Counted from the first letter of the stretch, positions 50,519-62,159 are shown. The stretch: DNA of 64,000 nucleotides from Hyaloperonospora brassicae (GCA_947650285.1 CANTFL010001315.1:310001-374000), one strand, 5' to 3'. The notes: generated by a model from the sequence alone, not told the origin. Numbers and translations: made by a program.

Positions 50519-50908
50519 TGAAACGGGGCACACCCTTGAGTAACTAAACGCAAGGGTCTTTGTGCGCCCGACAAGAGTATACGGCGCAAGCGAGGAAGCG
50601 TAGATAAGGGAAAAGTAAAACTGTTATTTTAATATAATTAAGTATATCTACTGTCTCTCTGTCTGTCTTGACAAAGGTTTGCTAATCTAACTGAATGTAT
50701 GATGACATCTAGTGACCACTCATTTCGCGCGCGTTGCGGCGATTGGTGGGTTAATATCGTCAAGATATCAACCCAAGAGCAGACGCTTCGGTCATCCGAC
50801 AAATATCACCACTATTGGTGATTTTGATGATAGAATATTTAACTTTTTATTCTTTATTGTCATTGTTTCTTTTAATGGCAATTCCATGTAACGGGCTGCT
50901 TCGATACA
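50519..50908 (-). repeat. 5' LTR of A4
   Basis: 390 bp, TGAAACGGGG to TTCGATACA. Ends more decayed than A1/A2. Confidence 0.86.
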
Positions 50909-52249
50909 CTTATGATACAGCAAAAAGGCTTGATTGAAAGACATACAAAATAATGAGTCGTGTGATGTCAAAGCATTGATTGTTGAGCTATTGGCATTTC
51001 TGTATTAGCTGTCAACGTTGGAAAACGTGATGTAAGCAATAAGAACATGTATAGATTTAGTGCGTTAACGAGAAGTGTGGTGGGGCGTGCCGAAAATTGC
51101 CTTGAAACAAAAGTAGCACTACCATCACCACCTTATCTTGTAAGGACCCATCATATAAGTGCTAGTCTCGAAGTAATGGAGGTTTTACTATAATGTAGCC
51201 GATATGCGTGATCTTGATCGTACTTGCAGTGGCCGGAAGAATAATTGATAAGTTCTTGATCGGGTGCGGGATATTCACTTGAAGACTGAAAATGACGCAC
51301 TTGATTCGGTACTTCCTGTCACTTCATAGTATTCTGCCCCGCGACATGTCGGTGATCCATTGGAAGAGGTAGAGTCTGTCCACGATACAACTGATTGTAG
51401 CAATGCCTTCTCGGGGCGGTTTCTTTTCTCGGATCATATTCAGATTGAAAATATGACTGGCCCTGTCCTCCGGACACTTATAACAAATATTTATCACCTA
51501 TTATAGCTGCTATTTGATACACTTGTTCTGTACACGACATAAAATCATTTACACTCGACACATTTGGCAGAAAATTATGATGAATGGTGCATCTAGGTAG
51601 GACTTGAGTGGCCTGTTGAACATCATGGGTACAAATAATTCAGACAAGTACGTTAAGACAGCCAATACCACCTACCTGTGACGCCTGTTACCAGATTCGC
51701 TACTGTCCGTCGCTCCAGTAGTGAACATACATACTATCGACTTTCTACTTATTTCGACAAGTCAGGTCGCGTGTTGCCATCAACCTCGGACTGCTGGGGG
51801 GACGTAATTGAGCAGGCGTTGTCTTGCTGAAATTTCTCCATCCAGAAATCTGAAATCAGTAGCTTTATAAGTCGCGAAAGGATTAAATGAAGGTAAACAG
51901 TAAGCTTTGCAGCTCGAACCTGCCTTACGCTAGTTCGGCACCTTAAATCGAACTTGTCTTACGTCAGTGCAGTATTTTGGCTCAAATTTTTTTTTGTGTG
52001 TTTCCAAGCGCTAAGGCGTAACGTTTAGTAATGGTGTGGGGTAAGGATTGTCGCCTTTAGGAAATGTATGATGCGTTTGTGTTAATCGCAAGACGCGGTG
52101 CTATGTACCGCTGTCGTTTAGCCGTCTGTAAAGACGAGCACAAATTACGACCCAAATACAACTGACTATACGTATTTGTGTAGTTGTATATATAGTTTGC
52201 GCCAGGAATTCTTTCAGTTGGCGCTGTTTAGCGCGTCCCGCAATAGTGT
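50909..52249. other. stretch without recognisable features
   Basis: About 1.3 kb, AT-rich in its first half, with no reading frame above chance length, no match to other parts of the window and no tRNA-like fold that I can see. A short T-rich tract lies near 51990. Confidence 0.45.
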
Positions 52250-53373
52250 GTCCGCATGCCCCAAGGTCCGGATGAGGATGCGGCACTTGAAAGCTGTCGC
52301 TCCACCTCTCATCCAGGTTCGTGGATACACAATACTCTCCCTTCCTTCAAGATGCGGATAGTCCCATCTGGCGACCAGCTTTTGGAGGGAAAACCGCCCT
52401 TTGATAAAGGATCGATGATTGCTACGACGCCTTGCACTCTACCCGAGTGTCATGTGCTTCTTGATGGACGCCGCCTCTCCCCTCTCATTATAATGCTCGA
52501 CTGCGCCGTCTTCTCGACCGTTAACGTGCGAAGCTGCTGTGCAAGAATCAAGTTTAAAAGCCGGTCTCCACTGAGCTAAGCTTTCATTTAGGATGGTACG
52601 CGCTGAGCTGCTGCATATATGGCAAGGACGAAAGCAGTGGCGCAACAGCTCCAATCTCAGGTCTAGAACCATGACCACAATCTATTTGACTACCAGGTGT
52701 GGACGGCGTGCAGAGTCGCCACGAAGCAGCTGCATATTTTGCATGCTGAGCGTCCCTCGGCCAAAGTTGCCGAGCAGTCTGAGGTGTCACGGCTTGACAG
52801 AAACTTCGCGGCGCGTCTTTTGGGACCACTGTCCGAAGGCGCACGAGTATTAGGGCAAGTTTTTTTCGTGTCACTGGACGGACGGGAGCCACCGACCCCG
52901 ACCAGTTGACCAGCGGGGTCCAGTCGCTTCCATGACTGTGTGATCTGTAGTGCTCCCATGGTCCCGGCTTGTTTGCGGGAATCGGCTGCTCACGAGACTT
53001 CAAGTCGATGTCGAGGCGGGGAACGAGCTTCAGAAAGAATTTGATTCCTCATGAGCTCAACCCGCATCACCCAACTGTGGTGCGATCGCAAAGACTCCGT
53101 ATTTCGAGGCATTAAGTTTACTACGTCTAAATGTGTCAATTGCTTCTGTTGGACACGCTTACGTCAAATAAGCGCGTTAGCTAGTGTGAACATGATAGCG
53201 CCGCTGCCGTGGCGAATGCAGCTTCTATACACGCCTGTCTCGAACTGTTTACCTTAGATCCTAGCGACGACTCGCTACCCCGGAAATCTGTCACGAAAGT
53301 CGACCAGACCCGGCGCTCTTTTTTTGGTGGAGGTGCTCCTAGAGAGATTTCGCACATCAGCATAATGGGTATG
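52250..53373. repeat. repeat R, inverted and uninterrupted copy
   Basis: Reverse complement of the R pieces at 7685-8170, 10486-10592, 18571-18607, 27529-27986 and 28378-28406 in one run. It holds the single-copy target sites for the TIR transposon (52891-52899), Gypsy A2 (52792-52796), the LINE (about 52760-52780) and the solo LTR (52324-52328). Element type unknown. Its end abuts the B1 LTR. Confidence 0.82.
52256..52579 (+). pseudogene. conserved reading frame in repeat R (copy 3)
   Basis: LPSFKMRIVPSGDQLLEGK, PFDKGSMIATTPC, ECHVLLDGRRLSPL, RSCCARIKFKSRSPLS: the longest version of the frame also found at 7342-7683 and 27731-27958. Unknown product. Confidence 0.38.
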
Positions 53374-53893
53374 TGTAACGGGGTTACACGTCGGCTGGTA
53401 GTGGACGATAAATGTGGTGCACACCAGATAGGGGGTACCCTATAAAGTAATTTTAGAACGCAGTGAGTGTATCAATTGTTGAAGACTGATGTCTGTCATC
53501 AATTGATTACTAGATCTTTTAAGGGTTTATTTAGGGCAGGTTAAATACGTTGTTCTACGGTGTTCTTTTAGGTTGAATGAAGAAACAAAAATTCAGTTCC
53601 CCTTTTGATCACTGAAAGACACGTGTCTTACGAGGCGTCATGATCGAAAGATCTAGGAACGCCTGTAAAGGTAGCTGCTCTTGAGCACTCTGTGCTGTGA
53701 TTCTTTTGAATCGTTTGGTCCCCCTGGAACAGGGACCGTAAGCTCTCTGAGCTTGTTGACTCTCTGAGTCGGGTTCGTAGAACCAAAGTTGCTCGTAGAG
53801 CTGTTGACTCTTTGAGTCGGATTTGTTAAACCAAAGTTGATCACTGAGCGTTTAGTCTTCCTCTGGCTTAAGGAGCTATGTAGCTCGGCTACA
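53374..53893 (+). repeat. 5' LTR of B1
   Basis: 520 bp, starts TGTAACGGGGTTACA and ends GGCTACA. It is 45 bp longer than its partner because of a 48-bp tandem duplication. Confidence 0.87.
53755..53850 (+). repeat. 48-bp tandem repeat in the B1 5' LTR
   Basis: Two units starting GTTGACTCTCTGAGTCGG (53755) and GTTGACTCTTTGAGTCGG (53803). The 3' LTR has one unit, so the duplication arose after insertion or was lost in the partner. Confidence 0.75.
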
Positions 53894-53895
53894 CT

Positions 53896-53903
53896 TGGTA
53901 GCA
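53896..53903 (+). other. primer binding site (B1)
   Basis: TGGTAGCA two bases after the LTR, the same primer type as family A. Confidence 0.7.
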
Positions 53904-53953
53904 CTTGTTAATCAATCTACGCCTAAATCGGTAAGGACTGATCCTCTGTAAGG

Positions 53954-54915
53954 ATGAAGTAATCCACACCCTTTTCTGAGGCTCAAAAGGTCGCGCTTGA
54001 TAAGCTGAACGCGACCGTAGGCCCTGAGTATGTGGAGTTTCTAGCTGCACAAGGTCCCGATGTGCTCAATGCACGAGTCGAGACCTTCATGCGGTATGAA
54101 ACAGCCCTGTTGGGCCAGGTTCAAAACCAAGTAGCGTCGGCTATGCCGGTACGCTACGTGACTATGCCACCAGAAGAGGCTAAGCCTCGTCCCCTTCGGG
54201 TGGACGTTAAACATTACTCCGGGAAGGAGGGGGAAAACTTGACCCTCTGGATCCGTGAGATTGAGATGGCCATGGACTCTGGTCTCATCTCAGTTGAGAA
54301 CCAGCGGGTCTCGTTGGCTATCTCTAAGCTCGATGGAAGAGTTAGAGAGTGGGCTTTGACGTGTGGCACGTCGGTCAACTTGGCGTTTCTCACGTGGGAA
54401 TCGCTCAAGGTAGATCTTTTGCGAGTTTTCTTCCCGCCCAAAGAGACCTATCGCGTGCGCTTACGCTTCTTGTCTACCCGTCATGGTAAGAACGAGTAAA
54501 CGGACTATGTCCAGGTGTTGAGAACTCTGATGGCTGCCATGCAGTCCAACCCTCTCCTTGAGACTGTCTACGTGACAGTCTTTATGAAAGGTATCCGCAC
54601 TGGAGTTGCCAGGACCGAGGTCTTTCGAGTCCATCCCTCGACTTTCAAAGAGGCTGTGAGCATCGCTCATAATGCTGATCATAACGTTAAGTCAGCAAGA
54701 CTTGGTTGGAATGGGTACAACCCAAGCTATGCGAGGGCAATCTCAGCAAATAGCTCAGCTTACTGTAAGCTCTAAGCGATGGATCTCAGCAATGCTGAAG
54801 ATGAAGGTGAAGCGGAGCTCCATGTTGCCGAGCAACGCCAGGACGTGAGACGCTGTTACATGTGCGAAGCACTAAACACTGGCGTCCCACTTGTCCTTTG
54901 CGTAAGTAACGATCG
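53954..54915 (+). pseudogene. Gag (B1)
   Basis: ATG at 53954 with a stop at codon 3, then open to TAA 54497, then again to 54775 in the same frame. Core features: VKHYSGKEGENLTLWIREIE, LDGRVREWAL, FFPPKETYRVRLRF. A knuckle remnant (RRCYMCEAL) follows in the 54779 frame. Family-type Gag, dead. Confidence 0.75.
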
Positions 54916-55043
54916 AATCCTACGGGTCGAAACCCCAGCCTCAAACAGAAACTTGGTATGGCACGGGGAAACGTCGGCACCCAGTAGGCGCGGGGCGCCC
55001 TACTGGGGTAGAACTGAGTTCTGTCACTTCTCTGCGAGGTAGA

Positions 55044-55274
55044 GTGAAACAGGGCTTAACCCCACAGAGCTCCGTGCCAGCAAGCACAGAGCGTAGATAC
55101 AAGCCTGGCTTGGTAGTCGCCGAGGCGATAGTTAAAGGCTTTGAAAAGCCGTGGTCGATCTTAGATATTTCCGGGGCGTCGTGCATCTATGCTAGACGTC
55201 GTTCCCTTGAGGGGAGTCAGCAATACGCTGAGTGCTCAAAGCGCACGAGGGTGATTCCATCACTGTTCTCCTAG
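55044..55274 (+). pseudogene. protease remnant (B1)
   Basis: WSILDISGASCIYARRRSLE corresponds to LRALVDCGASNNFVRRQSLE of family A. The catalytic Asp position is Ile here. Frame breaks follow (55232-55543 carries VLDLNRDMI). Confidence 0.6.
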
Positions 55275-55539
55275 CGACGGGTAGTCGCGTTACTGTGCCT
55301 AAAGTTCCGTTAAACTTGGGCGTGAAGTTGTTGGACTTAGACAGCATTGAACGCTGTCTTGTCTTAGATTTGAATCGAGATATGATCTCATTCTGGGTAT
55401 GGCCTGGCTTGAAAGCCATGAACCATGGATTGATTGGAGGTCTAAGACCTTTGGTGCAACGCGCAATGTTCCTAGCGAAGATTTGGAAAGTCATGAACCC
55501 ACCTTTGCTAGACAACAAAAGCGCTAATGGCGCGAGCCA

Positions 55540-56448
55540 TTGACGGAAGATGTCAATGTGCTGGACATTGGTATGTCGGAGTTAACGAACTCGAATGTCT
55601 ATGACATAAATATTAAGCGGAGCTCTTTAAACGTGTTTGAAGAGAGTTGTACTCCGCTGAGTGATACTCGTTGTGATACTGAGTCACTGCATGCATCAAG
55701 CATGGTTGGACTAGGGCCGGGACATCAAAAATGTAATTTCTTTGATGTAAGTGCGGTGGCACGTGAAATTACACAGAGTGAGGGCGGCCGAGGTGGGACC
55801 TCACTGAATGTCGGTAATGACATTGATAGCGAGAAGCCAGAGTGTTCAGGTCTAGACCCGAATGCTGTACGTGAAGTGGTACGTGTGAATTCACTGGCTG
55901 AAGTGTTCGAGTTATGTAACAGTTCACCAGATGTCGTGCAAGAAATGAGCTCTCGTATAGAGCGTGCTAATATGAATAGCAACCACGGGGACCCTACTGT
56001 ACCGGCCTCTAGTAGGCGTAAGGTTTCTTGGAGGAAACAATCCCAGTGTTGGGTGGCAACTGTTAAGCGCCCCACGTATAAGAAGTCACGAATTGAAAAT
56101 AGTAATAATATACAATATACACTTGTCAATGGGTTGACTGGCCAGATCGATGGCAATATTAGTCTTGAGACTCTTCCGTCCTTCGATACTCTCTTTGAGC
56201 TAGACGAAAATTCTGACGGCGAATTTGGCCAAGCCTTAAAGGCAGGGGAGTTATCCGACTTAGTCTTCACTCGACCCAATGTTGAGTTGAACTCATCCTC
56301 GTTAATGGACGAGTCTGTCCTTGAGAACCCAAAGACGGCATTGGATGCCCGTAGTGGATCTTCGATCCTTAAGGGTTTTCTTGATCCGTTTTATTCTTTG
56401 GTAAAGGAGTTTCAGGACGTAATGTGTCACAATCCACCGTCCGTCTAA
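55540..56448 (+). CDS. protease-RT linker (B1)
   Basis: 302-residue polar, Ser/Glu/Asp-rich frame without a known domain. It occupies the place of the long PR-RT linker in family A (LVFTRPNVELNSSSLMDESV resembles the SSSMDESVLDEKTR block there). Confidence 0.5.
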   Translation: MTEDVNVLDIGMSELTNSNVYDINIKRSSLNVFEESCTPLSDTRCDTESLHASSMVGLGPGHQKCNFFDVSAVAREITQSEGGRGGTSLNVGNDIDSEKPECSGLDPNAVREVVRVNSLAEVFELCNSSPDVVQEMSSRIERANMNSNHGDPTVPASSRRKVSWRKQSQCWVATVKRPTYKKSRIENSNNIQYTLVNGLTGQIDGNISLETLPSFDTLFELDENSDGEFGQALKAGELSDLVFTRPNVELNSSSLMDESVLENPKTALDARSGSSILKGFLDPFYSLVKEFQDVMCHNPPSV

Positions 56449-56450
56449 AC

Positions 56451-57201
56451 TCCCGATAGAAGTGTACGTCATGAAATTGACTTGGTTCCTGGAACTAATT
56501 ACTGCGTAGCACGGCAGAGGCCTTTACCGAAGGAAAAGTGTGACGTCATAGACGATTTCTTTCGTGCAAAGCACGCGGCAGGAATGGTACGTGAGAGCAT
56601 ATATCCTCATTCCACATCGACCTTCTGTGTCAAAAAGCCCAATGGGAATTGGCGCATTGTTCATGCTTACAAAAAGCTTAATGCTGCCACGATCCCGGCT
56701 CAGACACCAATCCCTAGGAAAGATGTTCTTCAGAACAACATGGTGGGATGTACAATGTTCAGTGCGCTCGACTAAGTCGATGTTTATTACCAATTGCTCA
56801 TGCGTGAGAACGATATTCCGCTAACAGCGGTTAGTGCCCCGAGCGGTATGCTTTGGGAGTAGCTAGTTATGCCACATGGCTTGTCCAACGCGCCAGCTAC
56901 GTTCAATCGTCTTGTGACGCAACTGTTTCGGCCTCATCGAGGTTATGCACAGACCTACTTTGATGACATCTTTGTCCGTAGTCGTGCTATGAACGGCCGG
57001 TCTGATGTGGATAATCACATCGACCATTTACGAGCAGTGCTCGAGTGCATGCGCACAAACAAGTTGTATGCCAACGCCTCTAAGTGCATCTTTGGTGCAC
57101 AAGAGATTCCCTTTTTAGGGTGCTTCATTGGGAAGCGTGGCCTACGAGTGTATTCCGCCATGGTTAAAGCCATAGTTAATTGGCCGGTTCCAAAAAACTA
57201 A
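56451..57201 (+). pseudogene. reverse transcriptase (B1)
   Basis: 56482-56775 has GTNYCVARQRPLPKEK, FCVKKPNGNWRIVHAYKK, IPRKDVLQNN. A stop replaces Asp or a nearby codon at 56773. 56869-57201 has MPHGLSNAPATF, TYFDDIFVRSRAM and LGCFIGKRG. A Trp codon before it is TAG. Motif order matches family A. Confidence 0.85.
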
Positions 57202-57303
57202 AAGGACCTACGTAAGTGGCTTGGCCTTGCCAATTACTTGCTCAAGTACAGTGCGAATTGCGCAGACATGGCTCGTCCATTATCCAATCTCCTTAAATAG
57301 GAT

Positions 57304-57687
57304 ATGGAATGGTGCTGGACTAGCACCGAGCATGATGCTTTTCAAGCAGTAAAGGAAAGTCTCCTTCATGCGCCAATCTTGGCTTTGCCTGATCCTAATC
57401 GACTTTTCAGTGACGTCTGTGACGCATTTGACTTTGCCATCGGGAGTGCTCTGTTACAAACAGATAATGATCGACGGGAACGCGTCATTGCGTTTGAGTC
57501 CCGGCAGCTGAAAGCAGCTGAAAATAACTATCTAGTCCATGACAAAGAGCCACTTGCAATAAAGTATGATTTAGTCAAATCCAGAGTTCATCTGCTTGGC
57601 TCTAAGCCTTTTGTGATCTATACCGATCATGCGTCATTACGCACTTCTACCCAGTCGCCACATCTCTCTCAGCGAATGGCTCGTTAA
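57304..57687 (+). pseudogene. RNase H domain (B1)
   Basis: DVCDAFDFAIGSALLQ, AFESRQLKAAENNY, HDKEPLAIKYDLVK and VIYTDHASLRTS. The frame ends at TAA 57685 within ARWLSF-like sequence. Confidence 0.82.
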
Positions 57688-57717
57688 CTCTCATTCTTTG
57701 CGGAATACAACTTCGAG

Positions 57718-59193
57718 ATGAAGTATAAGCCGGGTAAGCATAATGCTTTGGCTAAGGCGTTGTCACGCAGTCCTGACTATGAGCTTGCTTATGTTACGAC
57801 TCTTTCATCATCGGTCACAGACCTCACTCGTTCGGCATATGCCAAAGATGAACATTGTGTAGCTTTGCTACGTGCTCTGGGGAGCGAGGAGTTTAACGAC
57901 TAAGACATTACATTGTCGGCACGTTTACGTGCGAGGCTACATCAATATTTCATCGATCAAGGCCTGTTGTTCTATAGCACAGATATGGAGGATACTCCCA
58001 GTTTTGTTGTCCCTCATGATGAGGAATTGAAGTATCGCATCCTCTATGAGGCGCATGATACTGCGGTAAGCGGTCATCTCGGTCGAGAGAAGACATCTAG
58101 CTCTGTGAGCCAATATTATTGGTGGCACAAACTTTACAAATGGGTAAGCACATACGTGCGTACGTGCGAAACGTGTCAACGGTTGAAACCCTCAGCTCAT
58201 GCGGCTGCGCCGCTCGCTAATCTTCCTATACCCTCTGGGTGCTGGGAGTCCATCAGCATGTATTTCATGTTCGGTCTGCCGAGAGATGTGCAAGGCAATA
58301 CGGATATTGTGGTCTTTGTTGACCGTTTGATCAAGATGGCTCACTTGGCGGCTGTGCCTGATATTATTGATGGTGAAGGTACAGCTATGCTGTTTATCGA
58401 TCGAGTGTTTCGACAACACGGCTTGCCCGTGGCAATTGTCTCTGACCGAGACCCTCTCTTCACTGGAAAGTTTTGGAAGTCCATCTTCAAGGTGCTCGGC
58501 ACACGTTTGGACATGTCCACAGCGGATCATCCGCAGGTCGATGGTCAAATCGAGCGAGTCAATCGCGTTATCGGTGACATATTACGCAGTGTTTGCGCTA
58601 ATACACCAAAACGTTGGAGTTCGATGCTCCCTGTCGTTGAGTTTGCGTTAAATAACGCTGTTCACGCCTCTACAGGATTTACTTCGTTCTACGTGAACGG
58701 TCCCACACACCCTCGCGTTCCGTTAACGCTACCACTGCGTGGTTCAGGGCTTGGTGAGGGAGAGATGGCCGATCGGCTTGCTGGTTTCAGCCCTGCTACT
58801 GTTCAGAAACAGGTAAGCGAGTTTCTCGCAACGCGCTTGAATGTGTTACGTCACGTACGTGATGCACTGGCTGATAGCCAAGATAAAAAAAGTAACAAGC
58901 TCATGCTAAAGGCAGAGGTTGTATCGAAAGTTATAAGGTCTGAGACCAAGTCCTACTCAATGCTAAAAAACCTACCTATAAATGTAGTGTCTGCCGTCTT
59001 CAAGACAATGTTGCGTCCGCGCTTCATTGGGCCATTCACGGTCATTGCTTAGAAGGGATTGGCGTACACGCTCAACGTTCCGCGCAAACTGCGCACGCAC
59101 CCAGTGTTTTACGTTGGCTTACTGAAGCCATATCTGGACCCGTCCCATGTGAACTCGGAGGCGCTTGCGCGTGGAAATAAGGCCGTGACGTAG
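57718..59193 (+). pseudogene. integrase (B1)
   Basis: 57913-59052 is a 379-residue frame: AHDTAVSGHLGREKT...CETCQRLKPS (H2C2), YFMFGLPRDVQGNTDIVVF (first Asp replaced by Tyr/Phe), IVSDRDPLFTG (second Asp), DGQIERVNRVIGDIL (Glu), and GPFTVIA. After a TAG the C-terminal HPVFYVGLLKPYL continues to 59193. A stop at 57901 separates the RNase H-integrase junction. Confidence 0.85.
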
Positions 59194-60426
59194 AATGTTG
59201 CATCCGACCCAGGAGGTCCAGCTGACCATCCAAACGGGCTAAGACCAACTCTAACGGCTGTACACGGGCTTGCATCGCGTCGAGTTCATTCTGGGTATTA
59301 CCCAATGTCTCTTGGAGGCCACTCAGCTCAAGGACCACCTTCTCAAGCCCTTCATTCGGTACCCCGACCACCACCGACGCTGCTCGATGAGCAAGGGAAC
59401 CACCAGTTCCATCTGGAGGAAAATCCTTCAACAACGTCGTCGCCGTGGCCAATACCAGTATCTGGTGAAGTGGAGAGGGTACCCGGAGTCGGAGAACTCG
59501 TGGGAGTATGAGATACCCTTTCGGCAGGACTGCCCTTACGCCGTGGATGGGTTTGAACATCGTGACCAGGGTTGCCTTGCGAACGAGAACGATTCTCATT
59601 AATAGTGGTGGGAGGTAGCGTGTTGCGCCGCACCTCAGGGTCGTGCCCCGTGATTGCCATTGTAGCAGGAGCATAATGCGTACGCGTACGCAACTGGCCT
59701 CTGACCTTGAGCTTGGCATACTCGAACCAGAGCTTTCGTTCTTGATGAACTTCAGCCACATCGGCGCTGGCTCGCAGCGCTGGCACACTGCTAAGGTGCC
59801 GCTTGCGGTACACCCAATGGATGAACTGATTTTTCTTCTCCTCGGGCAGTTCGCCAGCGAACAACAAGATGGGCACGCCCTTTATCGGTCGAATCGAAAC
59901 ACCATGAGAGAGACTCTTAAGGTGTGCCAGGTATTGACCTTGCGTGGTAAAGAATAGTTCGAGATACCTCTCATGTAGAACCTTACGGAATGCAATGTCT
60001 TCCGGCGACGTAGCCTCTGGTGCAATTGCCCATGTTGCGAGGCTCAGGCCTTCCGTTTGACGGAGACGTAGCTCCACATATAGGTGTTGCAAACACGTAA
60101 CCACTCCGGTTCTGAACAACCACCTGGGTATGCGCTCGACGTCGAGCTTTCTCCTCACGCTGAAGGATTAGCTCCTGTTGCTCGTCTACCGGGTTCGTGA
60201 TGATGTTCTTACCTTCATCTGTTGTATGATGCTGCGCCACTGGCGCTATGGTATCACCACGTTCAACAAACGGAGTCGGAGCTGTTAGAGGACGAGCCTT
60301 AGGTACAGCGGAAAGGGACGATATTCCGTCATCTCCATGGACACTGGTATCACTATAATAGTCCACATCCTCATCGAAACCGAGGTAAGAGGAAAGAGTC
60401 CGAGACTCGTTGGGTGGCAATGCCAT
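59190..60426 (-). pseudogene. antisense ORF of family B (B1)
   Basis: Minus-strand frame that begins about 105 nt inside the 3' LTR with ATG 60426 (context ACACCATGG). N-terminal acidic, disordered part (SSYLGFDEDVDYYSDTSVHG), a Glu/Arg-rich helix, then a globular region in 59352-60158 (FRKVLHERYLELFFTTQGQY, PIKGVPILLFAGELPEEKKN, LWFEYAKLKVRGQLRTRTHY). After a frameshift, a coiled coil follows (59345-59190: LQETLGNTQNELDAMQARV, LELVLARLDGQLDLLGRMQ). The coil lies opposite the integrase-chromodomain linker, as in family A. Function unknown. Confidence 0.55.
59390..59530 (+). pseudogene. chromodomain (B1)
   Basis: Reads ILQQRRRRGQYQYLVKWRGY then PESENSWEYE in the 59270-59602 frame. The first strand (NHQFHLEENP) is in the 59305 frame, so a frameshift splits the domain near 59425. 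Confidence 0.75.
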
Positions 60427-60520
60427 GGTGTTTCGTGTTAAGCAACCGCAAGGTTAAGCACACACACACCAACCTCTTCAAGGAAAGAAGCCGATTGACG
60501 TTTGGTGATAACGTCAGTCT

Positions 60521-60532
60521 GGTAGGGGAGGG
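60521..60532 (+). other. polypurine tract of B1
   Basis: GGTAGGGGAGGG directly before the 3' LTR. Confidence 0.68.
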
Positions 60533-61007
60533 TGTAACGGGGTTACACGCCGGTTGGTAGTCGACGATAAATGTGGTGCACACAAGATAGGGGGTACCCT
60601 ATAAAGTAATTTTAGAACGCAGTGAGTGTATCAATTGTTGAAGACTGATGTCTGTCATCAATTGATTACTAGATCTTTTAAGGGTTTATTTAGGGCAGGT
60701 TAAATACGTTGTTCTACGGTGTTCTTTTAGGTTGAATGAAGAAACAAAAATTCAGTTCCCCTTTTGATCACTGAAAGACACGGGTCTTACGAGGCGTCTT
60801 TGATCAGTAGGAGCTAGCATTACCTGTGAAGGTAGCTGCTCTTGAGCACTCTGTGCTGTGATTTTTTTGAATCGTTTGGTCCCTTAGGAACGGGGGCCTT
60901 AAGCTCTCTGAGCTTGTTGACTCTCTGAGTCGGGTTCGTAGAACTAAAGTTGCTCGTAAGAGCGTTAAGTCTTCCTCTGACTTAAGGAGCTGTGTAGCTC
61001 CGCTACG
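60533..61007 (+). repeat. 3' LTR of B1
   Basis: 475 bp starting TGTAACGGGGTTACA, ending near CCGCTACG. One unit of the 48-bp repeat. Confidence 0.85.
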
Positions 61008-61183
61008 AGAATGAGAAGAATTACTATTTGGCCGTGCGCGAGGTGCTAGTATTATTGCAGCTGAGCAAGATTGCTTATACGCTACTTTAGGGTATAACGA
61101 TCCACGTCTATACGAGGTACTTCACGTTGGAGTGGGCCTTTACATTCAAATCATTATACGTTTGAGCATACAAATTCGCCGTA
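61008..61183. other. junction between B1 and C1
   Basis: No recognised feature. Probably the decayed RT end of C1. Confidence 0.3.
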
Positions 61184-61900
61184 TTGCTGCCATCCTATCA
61201 TTTGAAAGTCAAGAGGGTCAGCGAGCGCGATGTGAAGTTTCAGCAGCTACTGCCAGCGTCCATCCCGCCGACCGTCGAAATTGACGAATCGCTAACCCAC
61301 ATTGACCCACGTTCCATCCATGGGGCAGTGGTCAGCCTTGGTCCGGAGATTTTGTATGCAAGAGTCTCGTCAGAATTCAGTGGTTTTTAATGTCTTTCGA
61401 CGGTTTATCGACGACGGCAAAACAAGGCGGCTTTGGATATGTTCGTGGATATTGTGGAAACTTCCTGAGGGTAAGATTGTGATGGCTGTAAGTGATTACC
61501 TCTTATCAACTACAATTAATTTGGATAAAAATGTCGGCATGAATAGAGGCACCTAAGCAGCATTGGACCATCAAGTACCTGATCTGACCATAGTGGGGGA
61601 CTCGAATTTAGCGATCCACAAGCAATGGGAGTGACCGCATGCAACACAACGCACTGCAAGTGGAACTGACACACCATAAGGAGCTAGTAAAAAGGTGTAA
61701 CTCCGTGCGATACTTTCATGTTATCCGTTGTTACAATACGGCTACCGACGTTTTGGCCGAGAAGCATTAAACACCAAGACTTACTGTATAGTCATGAGGG
61801 AGGGACGCTACGAGGAGCTACGGAAGTTGAACCAGATACAAGAAAAGTTGGTCGGGGATGACAAACCGGTTAAGATTAGTGATGGTAGGCCAATAGTGTC
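61184..61900 (+). pseudogene. RNase H region (C1)
   Basis: Pieces in three frames: DRRSIHGA-like start, TAKQGGFGYV and LWKLPEGKIV, GDSNLAIHKQWE, NSVRYFHVIRCYNTATDVL AEKH-type end. The last resembles the helix and final acidic motif of Gypsy RNase H. Followed by a conserved charged block (REGRYEELRKLNQIQEKL). Confidence 0.5.
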
Positions 61901-62159
61901 TGTGATCACACGGAGCACAACATGTCGTGTGCGATTCACCGACCAATTGAACAATGGGCGACCGACAGCGAAGGTTGAAGAGTCGGGTACAAATCAAGAA
62001 TACGATAAGAACATTCGATGTGCAGTGACTCGATCGAATCCCGAGACTCGAGCGCCATCAAATGTGGAGGACACTGGCCCAGAATAGTTCAAAATGAGCG
62101 TAGAGAGCGGATATCGATCGCACAAGAAGTAGAGAAGAAGTGGGCAAATCTCAAGGTGT

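Larger units (their letters stand above)
37887..50908 (-). mobile_element. Ty3/Gypsy chromovirus, family A, copy A4 (interrupted by Copia)
   Basis: Minus-strand element. Its left LTR is split into 37887-37997 and 43048-43329 by a Copia insertion. The internal region is 43330-50518 and the right LTR 50519-50908. Outer flanks CAACG and CTTAT do not match, so ends may have been exchanged by recombination. Coding regions are broken in gag, protease-RT and integrase. The internal sequence is a patchwork resembling A3 in some parts and A1 in others. Confidence 0.88.
53374..61007 (+). mobile_element. Ty3/Gypsy chromovirus, family B, copy B1
   Basis: Plus-strand element with LTRs at 53374-53893 and 60533-61007, a PBS of the same type as family A (TGGTAGCA), gag, protease, RT, RNase H, integrase, chromodomain and polypurine tract. 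Protein similarity to family A is clear but moderate, so it is a separate family. Flanks GTATG and AGAAT do not match. Many stops: an old copy. It too has a long antisense frame between pol and the 3' LTR. Confidence 0.9.
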
